Below, one piece after another: positions 38,601-43,772 of a stretch of 64,000 bases of DNA. The position numbers were made by a program, and so were the translations under genes. The first letter of the stretch is position 1. The number at the start of each line of letters is the position of its first letter. This DNA is from Diadema setosum (lineage: Eukaryota > Echinodermata > Echinoidea > Diadematoida > Diadematidae): assembly GCF_964275005.1 (NCBI RefSeq), contig NC_092686.1:18738547-18802546 (forward strand), written 5' to 3'. The notes beneath the pieces were generated by a model. It did not search any database. It was not told the origin of the DNA and was given only the letters and a program-made list of their open reading frames with translations.

Positions 38601-40177
38601 CCCCATTTGATTCCCTGGGAGCAAAACTGTCTTACCCGCTTCACCAGATTGAACTGCATCCACATGTTGGAAAACTGCAGGCAGAGATTGGTTTCCTCGA
38701 AGAATTTTGGACGCATTCTTATGGGCATCTGAATTCCCGTGTTTCATCAAGGCTTTCCTGCCACTGCTTCCATACTGAATCGTTTGGTTGCACACAGTAC
38801 ACCGCACTTTCCCGGCCACATCAATTTTTCGGAAATAATCCGACAAAAATGTTCCACTGTCATCTTTGTTCTCTATCCATTTCCATTGGAACTTATTCTT
38901 TATTCCACCGTCTATTTTCTTGATATCTGATCCTCTTTGCACATCCATAACCAGGCAGACAGCAGTAAATCCAGTATTTTGAAAGTTTAATCCACAACAG
39001 AAGATCGACCGGACATGAATCACATCACCACACAATCACGGCTGTGCATATGCAATCACTGCATACATATTCGAATTCAGCACCGCGGGTATAATACACG
39101 TGTATTAAAAGCGAGTGCGAGCCATCGCGATATCGCCACTGAACAAATTCATACACACGGTACCTTGTACACTATACACAAACAAGTACGGTATGCATGC
39201 TTGCAGACATGTGCAGGCAAACGAAATAGACTTGATACCCAGTCGTTTTACTCTAATTGATAATAATACGCATTGAATCTACAATGTAAAATATGACGAG
39301 GTGTATACATTAACATCTAACCGTGGTGAGTCTATTTTTGTAACATTTCGTTGTTGTTTTTTTGGTTTTGTTTTGTTTTTTCCGGTTTTGAATAGTGTCC
39401 GACCGGAAAAATGACAGAAAAAAAAAGGATAAGCCGGAACATATGGTCGGAAAAACGTAAAAGCCGGAATTCCGGCTATAGCCGGAACTCTGGCATCCCT
39501 GCATAATACAAATGTATTTTCCTAACCTATCTAAATAATTGGATGAAAGTACATACTGTACCCTGGAAAAGTATTTACTGAGAAAAGAGGCTTTGAAATA
39601 TAGGGTCTATTCAAGAGCTGTGCTCTGTGCAAAATAGTATGTAAAACTCCAGGCTCTGAAGGGATTATCAGATGAAGCTAAAAATTTGTACGCTCATTTA
39701 ACACAATCCATTGCTAACTTTCAAAGAGGGTGCACTACCTTTTCAAACATTTTAGAGTTGAAAGTGAAGAATGTGTAAAGGCTTTCTAAGAAATGAAGTG
39801 GAGACATACCTAATCACACTTTTGCACAAAATGTGTTCTAGAAAAACTGAAAAAAACCCCTAAAAACAAAACACAACTTCCCATTCATTTTATGATCCCA
39901 AACTTCAGAATTATTTTGAAGAACTTGCTCTTTCAGAAAATACTGAAAACCAAAAATTGACTAGGTTCACCCATTTCACTAATTTTGAGTCCTCCCGCAA
40001 AAACTTGGCGTGCCACTTCTTATAGGTTTTATGATGCACAGTCACATATTTTGCATAATATAGTTTTCCCATTTTTCTTTTTCCATACAGGGCCACCTAA
40101 ATGGCAAGGGTGCTTGGCTTGAAGCATCGTTTAGCCCAGATGCGCAGTATGTTCTGTCAGGTAAGGAAATGTTGAAC

Positions 40178-40213
<36 letters not shown>

Positions 40214-43200
40214 ATTGCGATCACTCTTCGTCCGGCGTCCGTCGTCCGTCGTCCGTCGTGCGTCATGTGTCGTCCGTCGTGCGTAAACTTTTTACATTTT
40301 CATCTTCTTCTTGAGAACCCCATGACCGATTTTCACTAAACTTGGCAGGTAGCATCCCTAGAAGGATAGGATCTCAATTTGTTCAAATGGGCACCATGGC
40401 CCACCTGGGGGGCCCCAGGGGGCCCAAACACCCTAAAATTAAGGAATCTTTAAAAGTCTTCTTCTGTAGAACCAGAAGTGATAGAACTTAGTTAATACTA
40501 TGAGTTAGTACATTGATGACTGTAGTTTCAAGTTTGTTCATGGGGGAATCAGGGGTGCCCCCTTGGGACCCAGGGGAGGGGGATGTGGAGGGGTCCTAAT
40601 GGGGCTTAAATTGTACATTTTCATCTTCACTTTGATATCCCCATGTCTGATTTTCACCAAACTTGGCAGGTAGCATCCCTAGGGGGATAGGATCTCAATT
40701 TGTTCAAATGGGCACCATGGCCCACCTGGGGGCCCCCAGGGGGGCCCAACTCCCTAAAATTAAGGAATCTTTAAAAACAACCTAGAACCAGAAGTGATAG
40801 GGCTTAGATAATACTATGAGTTAGTTCATTGATGACTGTAGTTTCAAGTTTGCTCATGGGATTGGCCGAATCAGGGGTACCCCCACCCCCCCCCCCCTTG
40901 GGACCCAGGAGAGGGGATGGAGAGAAGTCCTACAGTTGTAATGAGGCCTGAATTGTACATGTTCATCTTCTTCTTGAAAACCTCATGATGAATTTTGACC
41001 AAACTTAGCAGGTAGAATCCCTAGGGGATAGAATCTCAATTCCTTCAAATGGGCACCATGTCCCTCTTGGGGGGGGGGGGGGGGGGGGGGCCTAGGGGGC
41101 CCACCCACCCCCCCTCCCCCCCCCCCCCCATTAAGGAATATTTAAAATCTTCTACTCTAGAACCAGAAATGATAAAGCATAGTTAATACCATGAGTTTGT
41201 ACATTGATGACTTAAGTTCCAAGTTTGTTCATTGCAGATCCAGGGCTGCCTGCCCCCCCCCCCCCCCCCCACCCTGGAGTTGAGGGGGGGGGGGGGGGGG
41301 ATCCATATGCAGACCTAAGTTTCCAATGTTCTTAGGTAAGAGTGTGCAAGAATGCATGGAAGGTGAAATTGCGATACTCGGGTGAGCGCGAGACCCCCGG
41401 GTCTCTTGTTTTTTCAAATGTTTGCAGTATGTATGCTAGTTGGCACATATAATGCTATGATTGCTATCATATTAGCACTTGCTCTAGCCGAATAAGGAAC
41501 ATTTTTTTATAAGAAGATTCTGTAAAAAAAAAAACAAGAAAAAAAAGAAAAGGAGACGGTTCCATCATTCAAAGGCCAAGAAAAGATGACAGACAAGAGG
41601 AAACTGGTTAGAAGGAAACTTGCACAGCCAGCCCTCTTTATTTACAATACCAGCATCAATATCATCATTGGCAGCAGCAACAACTACATATGGACTAAAA
41701 GCTTCTCTCTGAATAGCCAACTACATAGAACCATACAACTCATTCCCAGACAGATGATCCATGAACTGGGTGGCAACAACTTTCTCAGTAAGTTTAGTGA
41801 CATAGCATAAAGTACTATTACAGCTTTTTGTAACATCTTATGTCTTCTTTATCAAGTAATGATTTCTTGGTAATTGATGTAACGATTGCTTGATTCGCAT
41901 TAGCAGGAAATATACCAGACTGAAAAGAAAGATTGACAATCATTGTCAGAGTGCCCAGGTTACTTGTGAGATATTTCTTCATGAGACATGATACTCGTAC
42001 CAAGTTTAAGTATATTCATGACAGGATCAATCTCACACAGTTTTCCAACTGTGTCATCACATAATGCAAACAAATCATCTGATGGATTACTGCGTTTTGC
42101 AAAAGGTTGAATGGAGACCTAAGGTGAAGGTCACAATTAGAAAACATTCATACATTTTGTTGTTGTTGTTGTTGTTGTAATTTCTTGATGTTCAGGTTCA
42201 CAAAATGGAATTATCCACGTTTGGAACACTGAGAATGGTCACAAAGTAGCTACACTAGAGTCTAGACATGAGGAAAACCCCATCTATTGTCTCCAGTTCA
42301 ACCCAAAGTTCCTCATGCTTGCCAGCTCATCACAGCACATGGTAAGGCAAATGTTTTATAACAATCTTGTGAGGGATCATTGGACAGTAATGCATGTATA
42401 GAATTGCATATAATGTTCCTTGCGTGTATGCTGTTTAATCAGTTCAGGACTTGTCAACTTTAGCTCATTTGGCTAATTGTTTGGGAGGGATATTCTTTAT
42501 TTATTACTTTAATGACTGTTCATAATATCAAAAGCAATACTTCTGATCATTGTTACTATTTTTTTTTTTTAATCCAGGCATCATATTCCATTTCAGACAT
42601 TGTTGTGATTAACAGTATTAATAAGTTAACAAAATTGATGAAAGCATTTTGTGACGCATGTGATTGATTTTTTGGAACATATCTAGTGTAGATCAGGAAA
42701 TGGGAGGAAATAAGTAAGTTTTGTTATTCAACTTCAAAAGAAAAAAAAAGTTTTGGTATTCAGATTGCTTTTTTTTTTAATGATTTTAATTTTGCTTGTG
42801 CCAAAATGTTTGGACTTTACTCCAGTCACAAATTACCAGCAATTTCAAAGTTTTCCATTGACCAATACCTTGCCATTGCAAATACTTCTAAATATGGATG
42901 GTTAACCCAAGTTTTTCACCTACATTTTATTTAACAATTTGCATATGAGATGTGTGACTAGGGGAATGAATGCACCTAAGTAATGAGCACATGTTGACCC
43001 ATGAATTACAAACACACTTGTAAATATGTTAATGTTACTGCACGGTTTCTTTGGCAGAAACAATGAATGAATATTAAGGTATGTAGGGGTGGCTGGAAAT
43101 TTGTTCTTATATTGTGTAGAGAAAGCATTCAATCATTAAATCCACAGCAGTTTAGATATTGCTGTTTTCTTTGCATGGAGGTCATACAAATATAAGTCAC

Positions 43201-43385
43201 CATATCTGATACTGTTAAAACAATTTCTGTAATGATTGATTTCATACTAGGGTGTCACTATTTTGCTCTAAAATACAAATTATACAGTAATTTGTAGTAT
43301 ATAAAATGCTCTTGTTTATTTTGTTCTTTCTATTCACTTATGAAATCTTATGCAGGCATTCTGGTTACCCAATATCGATGAGTGA
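455..43385 (+). CDS. WDR82: WDR82, WD repeat-containing protein 82 (eight coding exons, full span)
   Basis: The joined exons 455-618, 20861-21025, 24687-24786, 25675-25791, 27632-27787, 40091-40160, 42196-42341 and 43356-43385 total 948 nt and encode 315 residues; from memory human WDR82 is 313. Every junction is GT-AG and the frame is open throughout. The beta-propeller protein keeps hallmark segments: [17 protein letters not shown] at the start, [16 protein letters not shown] (35-50), [14 protein letters not shown] (126-139), [29 protein letters not shown] and the C-terminal AFWLPNIDE. In known animals WDR82 binds Ser5-phosphorylated RNA polymerase II and recruits SETD1A/B for H3K4 trimethylation; it also sits in PNUTS-TOX4-PP1 and ZC3H4 termination complexes in the nucleus. 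Intron phases are 2,2,0,0,0,1,0. The start at 455 is chosen over an upstream in-frame codon because conservation with WDR82 begins exactly at MKL. Confidence 0.97.
965..1113 (+). repeat. Dispersed direct repeat, copy 1
   Basis: The block from TTCTTGTCTGTTGTCTCCGG to CAACAAAAGAAGAAGAAG recurs in the same orientation at 2374-2519. Shared words include GCGAATCTAATGCAGTTCTC and GACCACATTA. No protein match was recognised. It is an interspersed repeat of unknown class. Confidence 0.7.
1159..1231. repeat. Short hairpin element with 24-bp arms
   Basis: ACACAGCCCTGTCG..TACACAA at 1159-1182 is mirrored at 1208-1231 with one mismatch. A related hairpin with the core ACAGCCC-GTCGC lies at 60389-60434. 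This may be a very short inverted-repeat element family. Confidence 0.55.
1389..1840. mobile_element. MITE-like element with CGGTTACACACG inverted ends
   Basis: The left end CGGTTACACACG is mirrored by CGTGTGTAACCG on the right. Next to both ends the sequence is rich in ATGATGATT words on opposite strands. No transposase was seen and a target-site duplication is not clear. Confidence 0.6.
2374..2519 (+). repeat. Dispersed direct repeat, copy 2
   Basis: Partner of 965-1113, in the same orientation and about 1.4 kb away. It shares GCGAATCTAATGCAGTTCTC and the closing CAACAAAAGAAGAAGAAGGT. The centre has diverged. Confidence 0.7.
2663..2687. repeat. (TG)n microsatellite
   Basis: Uninterrupted TG dinucleotide run of about 12 units in WDR82 intron 1. 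Confidence 0.9.
2971..3297. mobile_element. Foldback (palindromic) TTTAAAGGG element, right end eroded
   Basis: It starts TTTAAAGGGATTGTACAG. At its centre (3148-3176) are 14-bp arms TAATAAAGTGTGGG and CCCACACTTTATTA around a single base. Flanking words such as AATTTTCATCAAATAAA-like and GAATTCCTC recur inverted on both sides, giving arms beyond 100 bp. The right terminal sequence no longer matches the left. Confidence 0.6.
3300..3790. repeat. Pyrimidine-rich low-complexity tract
   Basis: This is a long T/C-rich stretch dominated by TTTCTTT and TCCTTTT words. The open frames in it reflect composition (mostly Phe, Leu, Ser), not a protein. No gene was seen. Confidence 0.7.
3891..4895 (+). repeat. 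Family B element (TTACCTCCGCCAAGG ends), interrupted
   Basis: It begins TTACCTCCGCCAAGGAGG, followed by a GTTTGTTTGTTTG run and CGGATTTGGATGAAACTTA. It closes GCTTGGCGGAGGTCTGC near 4853. The ends are roughly inverted. The element is split by the inverted-repeat element at 4227-4676. Related pieces lie near 10570-10860 and 54055-54225. It is non-coding. Confidence 0.7.
4227..4676. mobile_element. MITE with GACCCCGTTTACA ends, nested in family B
   Basis: The left end GACCCCGTTTACA and right end TGTAAACGGGGTC are perfect inverted copies. Subterminal GGCCGAGCCTCGC occurs at both ends. TAT flanks both sides, a 3-bp target-site duplication that fits PIF/Harbinger-type elements. No transposase is present. 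Confidence 0.7.
4998..5969 (+). repeat. Family C element, copy 1 (AGCTCACCTGAGCC)
   Basis: It opens AGCTCACCTGAGCC and closes ACTCAGGTGAGCGCTAGACC then GGGTCTCTTGTT. Inside are about three sub-units of roughly 320 bp, each with AACTTGGCAGGTAGCATCCC followed by C- and G-rich tracts. Other copies are at 28481 and 40183. It encodes nothing recognisable; the class is unknown. Confidence 0.7.
6516..6730. mobile_element. MITE with TACTGTA ends and TTTTCGCG words
   Basis: TACTGTACAAGCTGAAATTT at the left is mirrored by AAATTTCAGCTCATACAGTA at the right. TTTTCGCG/CGCGAAAA words fill the interior. The terminal TA fits a TA target site of Tc1/mariner type. A related element lies at 23953-24164. Confidence 0.65.
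7109..8188 (+). mobile_element. Deleted PIF/Harbinger-like DNA transposon nested in family A
   Basis: The ends AGCCGCATTTACACTT and AAGTGTAAATGGGCCT are inverted, and ATC is repeated directly outside both (7106-7108 and 8189-8191). Subterminal ATCGCGATTTTT words occur at both ends. Between 7577 and 7765 the + strand encodes [17 protein letters not shown] and, after a one-base frame change, DDTWLENFR. This is the pattern just before the catalytic domain in HARBI-type transposases. The catalytic domain is missing, so this is an internally deleted, frameshifted copy. Confidence 0.6.
8886..9864 (-). mobile_element. THAP-encoding DNA transposon fragment with ~40-bp inverted ends
   Basis: The ends share CTATCGCCAATGACGTAAAA followed by AGT and CCGGATGT, inverted, over about 40 bp with few mismatches. 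On the - strand near 9410-9285 the frame reads [20 protein letters not shown], then [12 protein letters not shown], ending in a GT donor after HDDIQ. This matches the second half of a THAP zinc finger (W, C-x2-HF). THAP fingers occur in P-element and Kolobok transposases. The first half and the catalytic core were not found, and a target duplication is not clear. Confidence 0.5.
10367..10390. repeat. Perfect 11-bp-arm palindrome
   Basis: ACCAGGGAGGT, a two-base CC spacer, then ACCTCCCTGGT. It lies inside the hAT-like element at 9981-13193. Its role is unknown. Confidence 0.7.
11680..12620 (+). repeat. ~200-bp tandem array (family E, GAAGGTTCGTTAATC)
   Basis: Five units start near 11680, 11876, 12081, 12281 and 12475, a period of 194-205 bp. 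Each has ATTCT-type words, a (G)AAGGTTCGTTAAT-like core and ACGAAATCAGTTTTGTTATT. The last unit is short. Scattered copies of the core occur at 31190-31560, 53900-53950, 62160-62260 and 63515-63720. Confidence 0.75.
13269..13795 (+). repeat. Family A element, copy 2 (3'-truncated)
   Basis: It begins TATGCCTCCGCCACGAAGTG directly after copy 1 ends, in the same orientation. It carries AGGTCAAAGGTCA at 13458 and 13611. It stops near 13795, where a different repeat (GGTCAATCCACGTCAAATC) begins. Confidence 0.75.
14962..16634. mobile_element. TA-flanked inverted-repeat element (outer of a nested pair)
   Basis: GGCGTTTTCACATCAGCCCG at the left is mirrored by CGGGCTGATGTGAAAATGCC at the right with one mismatch. 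TA lies directly outside both ends. AATAGCGCGCTATTTCG-like palindromic words repeat several times near the right end. It is interrupted by the TTAA element at 15083-16259. No transposase was recognised. Confidence 0.75.
15083..16259. mobile_element. TTAA-flanked inverted-repeat element (inner of a nested pair)
   Basis: The left end AGGGGAAGTCCGGACG and right end CGTCCGGACTTCTCCT are inverted. TTAA lies at 15079-15082 and 16260-16263. TTAA duplication is used by Kolobok and piggyBac elements. The interior has overlapping open frames on both strands (15545-15973 minus, 15759-16160 plus) that match nothing I know. Confidence 0.75.
17646..18886 (+). repeat. GTCCCCGCCG-ended element with a 7-unit, ~157-bp tandem array
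   Basis: The ends GTCCCCGCCG and CCGGCGGGGAC are roughly inverted. Inside, the word TTTGCTTTATGTGATGGCAC recurs with positions near 17808, 17953, 18110, 18276, 18427, 18584 and 18741, spacing 145-166 bp. Each unit also holds TGACCTTTGACCT-type words (reverse complement AGGTCAAAGGTCA). No protein is encoded. Confidence 0.8.
18887..20860. other. Intron 1 right part, no gene seen
   Basis: Apart from a T/G run near 20450-20477 and ordinary splice-acceptor sequence before exon 2, I see no protein match, inverted repeat or tandem array that I can support. Short open frames here (for example 19572-19847) resemble nothing known. Confidence 0.4.
20861..21025 (+). CDS. WDR82: WDR82 coding exon 2
   Basis: The acceptor is CATTACAG|ACC and the donor AAAAA|GTAAGT. 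It completes Lys55 and encodes through two bases of Lys110. It contains [19 protein letters not shown] and [20 protein letters not shown], which are near-identical to vertebrate WDR82. Confidence 0.97.
21465..23323 (+). repeat. Family A element, copy 3, with one nested insertion
   Basis: It starts TATGCCTCAGCCACGAAGTG and ends GGCGGAGGCATACCAGTCGC plus CATAGCGACATTTCTA. Apart from the element at 22342-23113 it is the most complete copy in the window. It keeps uninterrupted counterparts of the sites hit in copy 1. AGGTCAAAGGTCA occurs at 21647. Confidence 0.8.
22342..23113. mobile_element. Nested element, GGGCAATTCCGC ends and four GTAACGTTACTAACC words
   Basis: The ends GGGCAATTCCGC and GCGGAATTGCCC are perfectly inverted, and CAAT is repeated directly outside (22338-22341, 23114-23117). 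Copy 1 of family A shows the unoccupied order ACTCAATCCATAAAC at the matching place. Four identical 15-base words GTAACGTTACTAACC start at 22707, 22722, 22909 and 23087, all in the same orientation, the last abutting the right end. No transposase is present. Confidence 0.8.
23953..24164. mobile_element. MITE with TACTGTAAAAC ends
   Basis: TACTGTAAAAC at the left is mirrored by GTTTTACAGTTA at the right with small differences. The interior has TTCGC and GCGAA words like the element at 6516-6730. The terminal TA suggests a TA target site. Confidence 0.55.
24687..24786 (+). CDS. WDR82: WDR82 coding exon 3
   Basis: The acceptor is GCTTACAG|AG and the donor CCAG|GTATGT. It completes Lys110 and encodes residues 111-143, including the canonical WD motif [14 protein letters not shown]. 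The exon ends on a codon boundary. Confidence 0.97.
24966..25640 (+). repeat. TATGCCTCTGCCCCTGAAGGG interspersed repeat
   Basis: It opens like family A (TATGCCTCTGCC...GTTTTCGGGTTGTC) but then differs. It contains two to three degenerate sub-units with TTGCCATAGCAACA-like and AGACACCTTTTT words. It fills most of intron 3, up to exon 4. Non-coding; class unknown. Confidence 0.5.
25675..25791 (+). CDS. WDR82: WDR82 coding exon 4
   Basis: The acceptor is CATGCAG|GG and the donor CAAG|GTGTGT. It encodes residues 144-182, starting [20 protein letters not shown] and ending [10 protein letters not shown]. Phase 0 on both sides. Confidence 0.97.
26225..26345. repeat. TTTA-rich low-complexity tract
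   Basis: Run of ATTTATTTATTT-type sequence in intron 4. Open frames across it are compositional. Confidence 0.8.
26729..27247 (-). pseudogene. Possible THAP-finger gene fragment
   Basis: The - strand frame contains [18 protein letters not shown] and [16 protein letters not shown] tryptophan followed by C-x2-HF is the order of the second half of a THAP zinc finger. The amino-terminal C-x2-4-C half is absent, and the rest of the 172-residue frame (Pro/Ser-rich, then basic) matches nothing I know. It may be a relic of a THAP transposon or gene in WDR82 intron 4. The assignment rests on a short motif. Confidence 0.25.
27632..27787 (+). CDS. WDR82: WDR82 coding exon 5
   Basis: The acceptor is TTTTTCAG|GG and the donor CATG|GTAAGC. 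It encodes residues 183-234, with [19 protein letters not shown] and [17 protein letters not shown]. The next intron (12.3 kb) contains the 5.6-kb inverted-repeat element and the intact hAT transposon. Confidence 0.97.
28481..29060 (+). repeat. Family C element, copy 2 (degenerate)
   Basis: It opens AGCTCACCTGAGCC and keeps spaced TTTTCATATTCTTCTTGAAAA and TTTTGACCAAACTTGG-like words typical of the family. The closing GGTGAGCG end is not visible, so the copy is truncated and older than the copies at 4998 and 40183. Confidence 0.6.
29607..29643. repeat. (AT)n microsatellite
   Basis: AT dinucleotide run that abuts the left end of the 5.6-kb inverted-repeat element. Confidence 0.9.
29804..30242 (+). 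mobile_element. Family T element, left-truncated copy
   Basis: It matches the right 440 bp of 33737-34508 in the same orientation, with shared TTTTGTTTTTTTATTGTTTT, GTTGACATGCATATGCA and the end CAGTTAGAATAGGG followed by TTAA (30243-30246). The left terminus is missing. Confidence 0.75.
33376..33732. mobile_element. TTAA-flanked foldback element, ~165-bp arms
   Basis: AGGGGAAGGCTAG at the left is mirrored by CTAGCCTTTCCCT at the right, and the mirror continues inward to about 33540/33567, leaving a loop of roughly 26 bases. TTAA lies at 33372-33375 and 33733-33736. Divergence between arms is low. A half copy is at 57194. TTAA sites suggest Kolobok or piggyBac mobilisation. Confidence 0.85.
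33737..34508 (+). mobile_element. Family T element, complete copy
   Basis: The ends CCCTATTCTAACTGGG and CCAGTTAGAATAGGG are inverted and TTAA flanks both (33733-33736, 34509-34512). Next to the ends are G-runs with GGTCAATTTGACC-like palindromes. The left TTAA is also the right TTAA of the foldback element. No protein is encoded. Confidence 0.8.
34542..34606 (+). repeat. Five perfect tandem copies of a 13-bp unit
   Basis: GATGCACGTCCGT is repeated five times without error, followed by GACGG. The CGTCCGTGA part is the reverse complement of the TCACGGACG word dispersed across 30.5-34.8 kb. Confidence 0.95.
35561..35763. mobile_element. hAT-type MITE with G-rich interior
   Basis: CAGTGGCAGATCCGGG at the left is mirrored by GGATCCGCCCCTG at the right. 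GAATG is repeated directly outside (35556-35560, 35764-35768). The interior is a long G run and two CCCCTTTAATTTTGTAAAGG-type copies. No gene is present. Confidence 0.6.
35968..39501 (-). mobile_element. Apparently complete hAT DNA transposon in WDR82 intron 5
   Basis: The ends CAGGGATGCCAG and CTGGCATCCCTG are perfect 12-bp inverted repeats. CATAAT is repeated directly outside (35962-35967 and 39502-39507), shorter than the usual 8-bp hAT duplication but matching hAT subgroups with 5-6 bp sites. Between them is one uninterrupted transposase frame on the - strand. Perfect palindromes sit near the 5' end (GCCGGAATTCCGGC at 39463, CCGGCTATAGCCGG at 39472) and near the 3' end (CCAGGGCCC..GGGCCCTGG about 36070). 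The element lies antisense to WDR82. Intact ends plus an open frame suggest a young insertion. Confidence 0.85.
36492..38948 (-). CDS. hAT-superfamily transposase, BED-type zinc finger, intact frame
   Basis: The frame is open for 847 residues from an in-frame ATG at 39035; I prefer the Met at residue 30 (38948), giving 818 residues, because the upstream part looks like leader. Numbered in the 847 form, a BED-like finger has C79, C82, H99 and H105 (C-x2-C-x16-H-x5-H). The RNase H-like core shows [11 protein letters not shown] (D260) and [16 protein letters not shown] (D327), candidate catalytic aspartates, then [12 protein letters not shown], the hAT RWLS signature. The C-terminal dimerisation region has [21 protein letters not shown] Lys/Arg-rich tail may be a nuclear signal. 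It would cut and paste the surrounding element (35968-39501). Domestication is possible but the bordering inverted repeats argue for a plain transposon. Confidence 0.85.
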   Translation of the reverse strand: MDVQRGSDIKKIDGGIKNKFQWKWIENKDDSGTFLSDYFRKIDVAGKVRCTVCNQTIQYGSSGRKALMKHGNSDAHKNASKILRGNQSLPAVFQHVDAVQSGEAGKTVLLPGNQMGPKKCSLPYGTPPNIHESSNCSGKRDAPLPNVNYEDRKSNAEAMVVSFIAENNLPFTMTSKVLDLAKELSRDHKVLADLSLDRTSCTYKLKEGLASVCHKRLVAEMKKNPFSINIDECTAKNNKRVLSVLVSYFSEDLGMSIVHHYVSLQLTTVNANTVFHAVKKALEEDEIPFTNVVSSLSDSAAYMRGSKTGFEKRLQDVATNMLDIDGDLCHHIHNVVKKYCQHFDHQVEGLCDDLYNDFHYSPDLQEHLATISTALGTACKVPLERVAHRWLSSFDVTVRNVEMVKALTVFYYAWVDSNKQSEFEGLVKAIINEAKANKKNVYDVIMKLKMKQLTPQGLKRKKRIVQKLFVERNLTLALMHHYTSILPMFKSFVLTFEQKEPMIHKAHDSITDLFRQFLACFIKHEGVSELTARQLAELDISENLLKCSQVYVGKACEKELLKMSAEAARSFLSKVRSAYQSAAQYLQVKLPLKNKLLSLLSAIDPKAQGYAVTCECLKKLAEEMKVNFSPSEKDQYDLQASALQLDKSLPSAEERVDKWWAVVLKKYPSLRPVMSRALSIFTGPRIEQSFSMMNNVINKTTNRLNIDTFNAIQTVKFDLLSTSQTSIQRYHRKDKLTSPIDQSVAFHLRTAYSRHKCTVKRKQSEQSSASSGAPATKKRNRDQTPKPTVHELAKKAKERIYEQRKVRKQSSLLKQRKK
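40091..40160 (+). CDS. WDR82: WDR82 coding exon 6 (70 nt)
   Basis: This is a short exon, which an ORF-length filter would miss. The acceptor is CCATACAG|GG and the donor TCAG|GTAAGG. It encodes [20 protein letters not shown], then VLS and the first base of Gly258. The LEASFSPD core matches LEASFTPD of vertebrate WDR82, and it is needed to keep exons 5 and 7 in frame. Confidence 0.95.
40183..41412 (+). repeat. Family C element, copy 3 (fullest copy)
   Basis: It opens TTAGCTCACCTGAGCCGAAG and GCTCAAGTGAGC, then a GTCCGTCGTCCGTCG run. It closes ATACTCGGGTGAGCGCGAGA then GGGTCTCTTGTTTT. Three internal sub-units of 320-340 bp begin near 40296, 40617 and 40958. Long G and C homopolymers occur near 41068 and 41250. 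It starts 23 bp after exon 6 of WDR82. Non-coding. Confidence 0.75.
41818..42118 (-). mobile_element. LINE (CR1/L2/Jockey-like) reverse transcriptase fragment
   Basis: The - strand reads [20 protein letters not shown], then [20 protein letters not shown]. This is the pattern just before the first reverse transcriptase palm motif in CR1/L2/Jockey-type non-LTR elements (I-N-x-S-L-x-x-G-x-F-P...A-x-V-x-P-L-x-K). An upstream piece with CEIDPVMN, resembling the usual C-x-LDPIPT, lies in another frame, so at least one frameshift is present. The rest of the element is missing. A short dead fragment in intron 6. Confidence 0.65.
42196..42341 (+). CDS. WDR82: WDR82 coding exon 7
   Basis: The acceptor is GTTCAG|GT and the donor CATG|GTAAGG. 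It completes Gly258 and encodes residues 259-306, including [17 protein letters not shown] and [18 protein letters not shown]. The phase-1 entry agrees with exon 6. Confidence 0.96.
43356..43385 (+). CDS. WDR82: WDR82 coding exon 8 (30 nt, with stop)
   Basis: The acceptor is TTATGCAG|GC. The exon encodes AFWLPNIDE and then TGA, the conserved C-terminus of the family (AFWLPTIDD in vertebrates). It is only nine codons long. The last codons and stop are copied again 198 bp downstream in the 3' UTR. Confidence 0.95.
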   Translation, partial: AFWLPNIDE

Positions 43386-43772
43386 TTGGACCACTACATG
43401 TTTCAACTGAACAGAACAGTGTTCCTGTCAACAGTGCTTTGAACATGATTGCAGCAGAAATTTCATCTGCACGAGCAGTTGAAGATTTACTTGACCACAA
43501 AAACTAACATTTGGAATGATATTGCAAAGGAGTGTACATACTGGAAACCGGGGAGAAAAGGAGTACCATATGGTGGATGAGTGATTGGACCACTACTTGA
43601 AACATGACAGAAGAGTGTTTCTGTCAATAGTACTCTGAACATAAATGCAACAGATATTCTCTCTGCACCACCAGTTGTGGAATCATTCACCACAAAAACT
43701 GTTGCTTTCAGTGACATTTGTAAAGGAGTGTACATACTGGAACTGTGATGTAAATAGTGATACATCATATTT
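43377..43772 (+). repeat. About 198-bp tandem duplication at the WDR82 stop codon and early 3' UTR
   Basis: Unit 1 begins GATGAGTGATTGGACCACTA at 43377, overlapping the last two codons and the stop. The same 20 bases begin unit 2 at 43575. Later shared blocks include CACCACAAAAACT/GACCACAAAAACT and AAAGGAGTGTACATACTGGA. The units have diverged internally, so the duplication is not recent. Confidence 0.8.
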
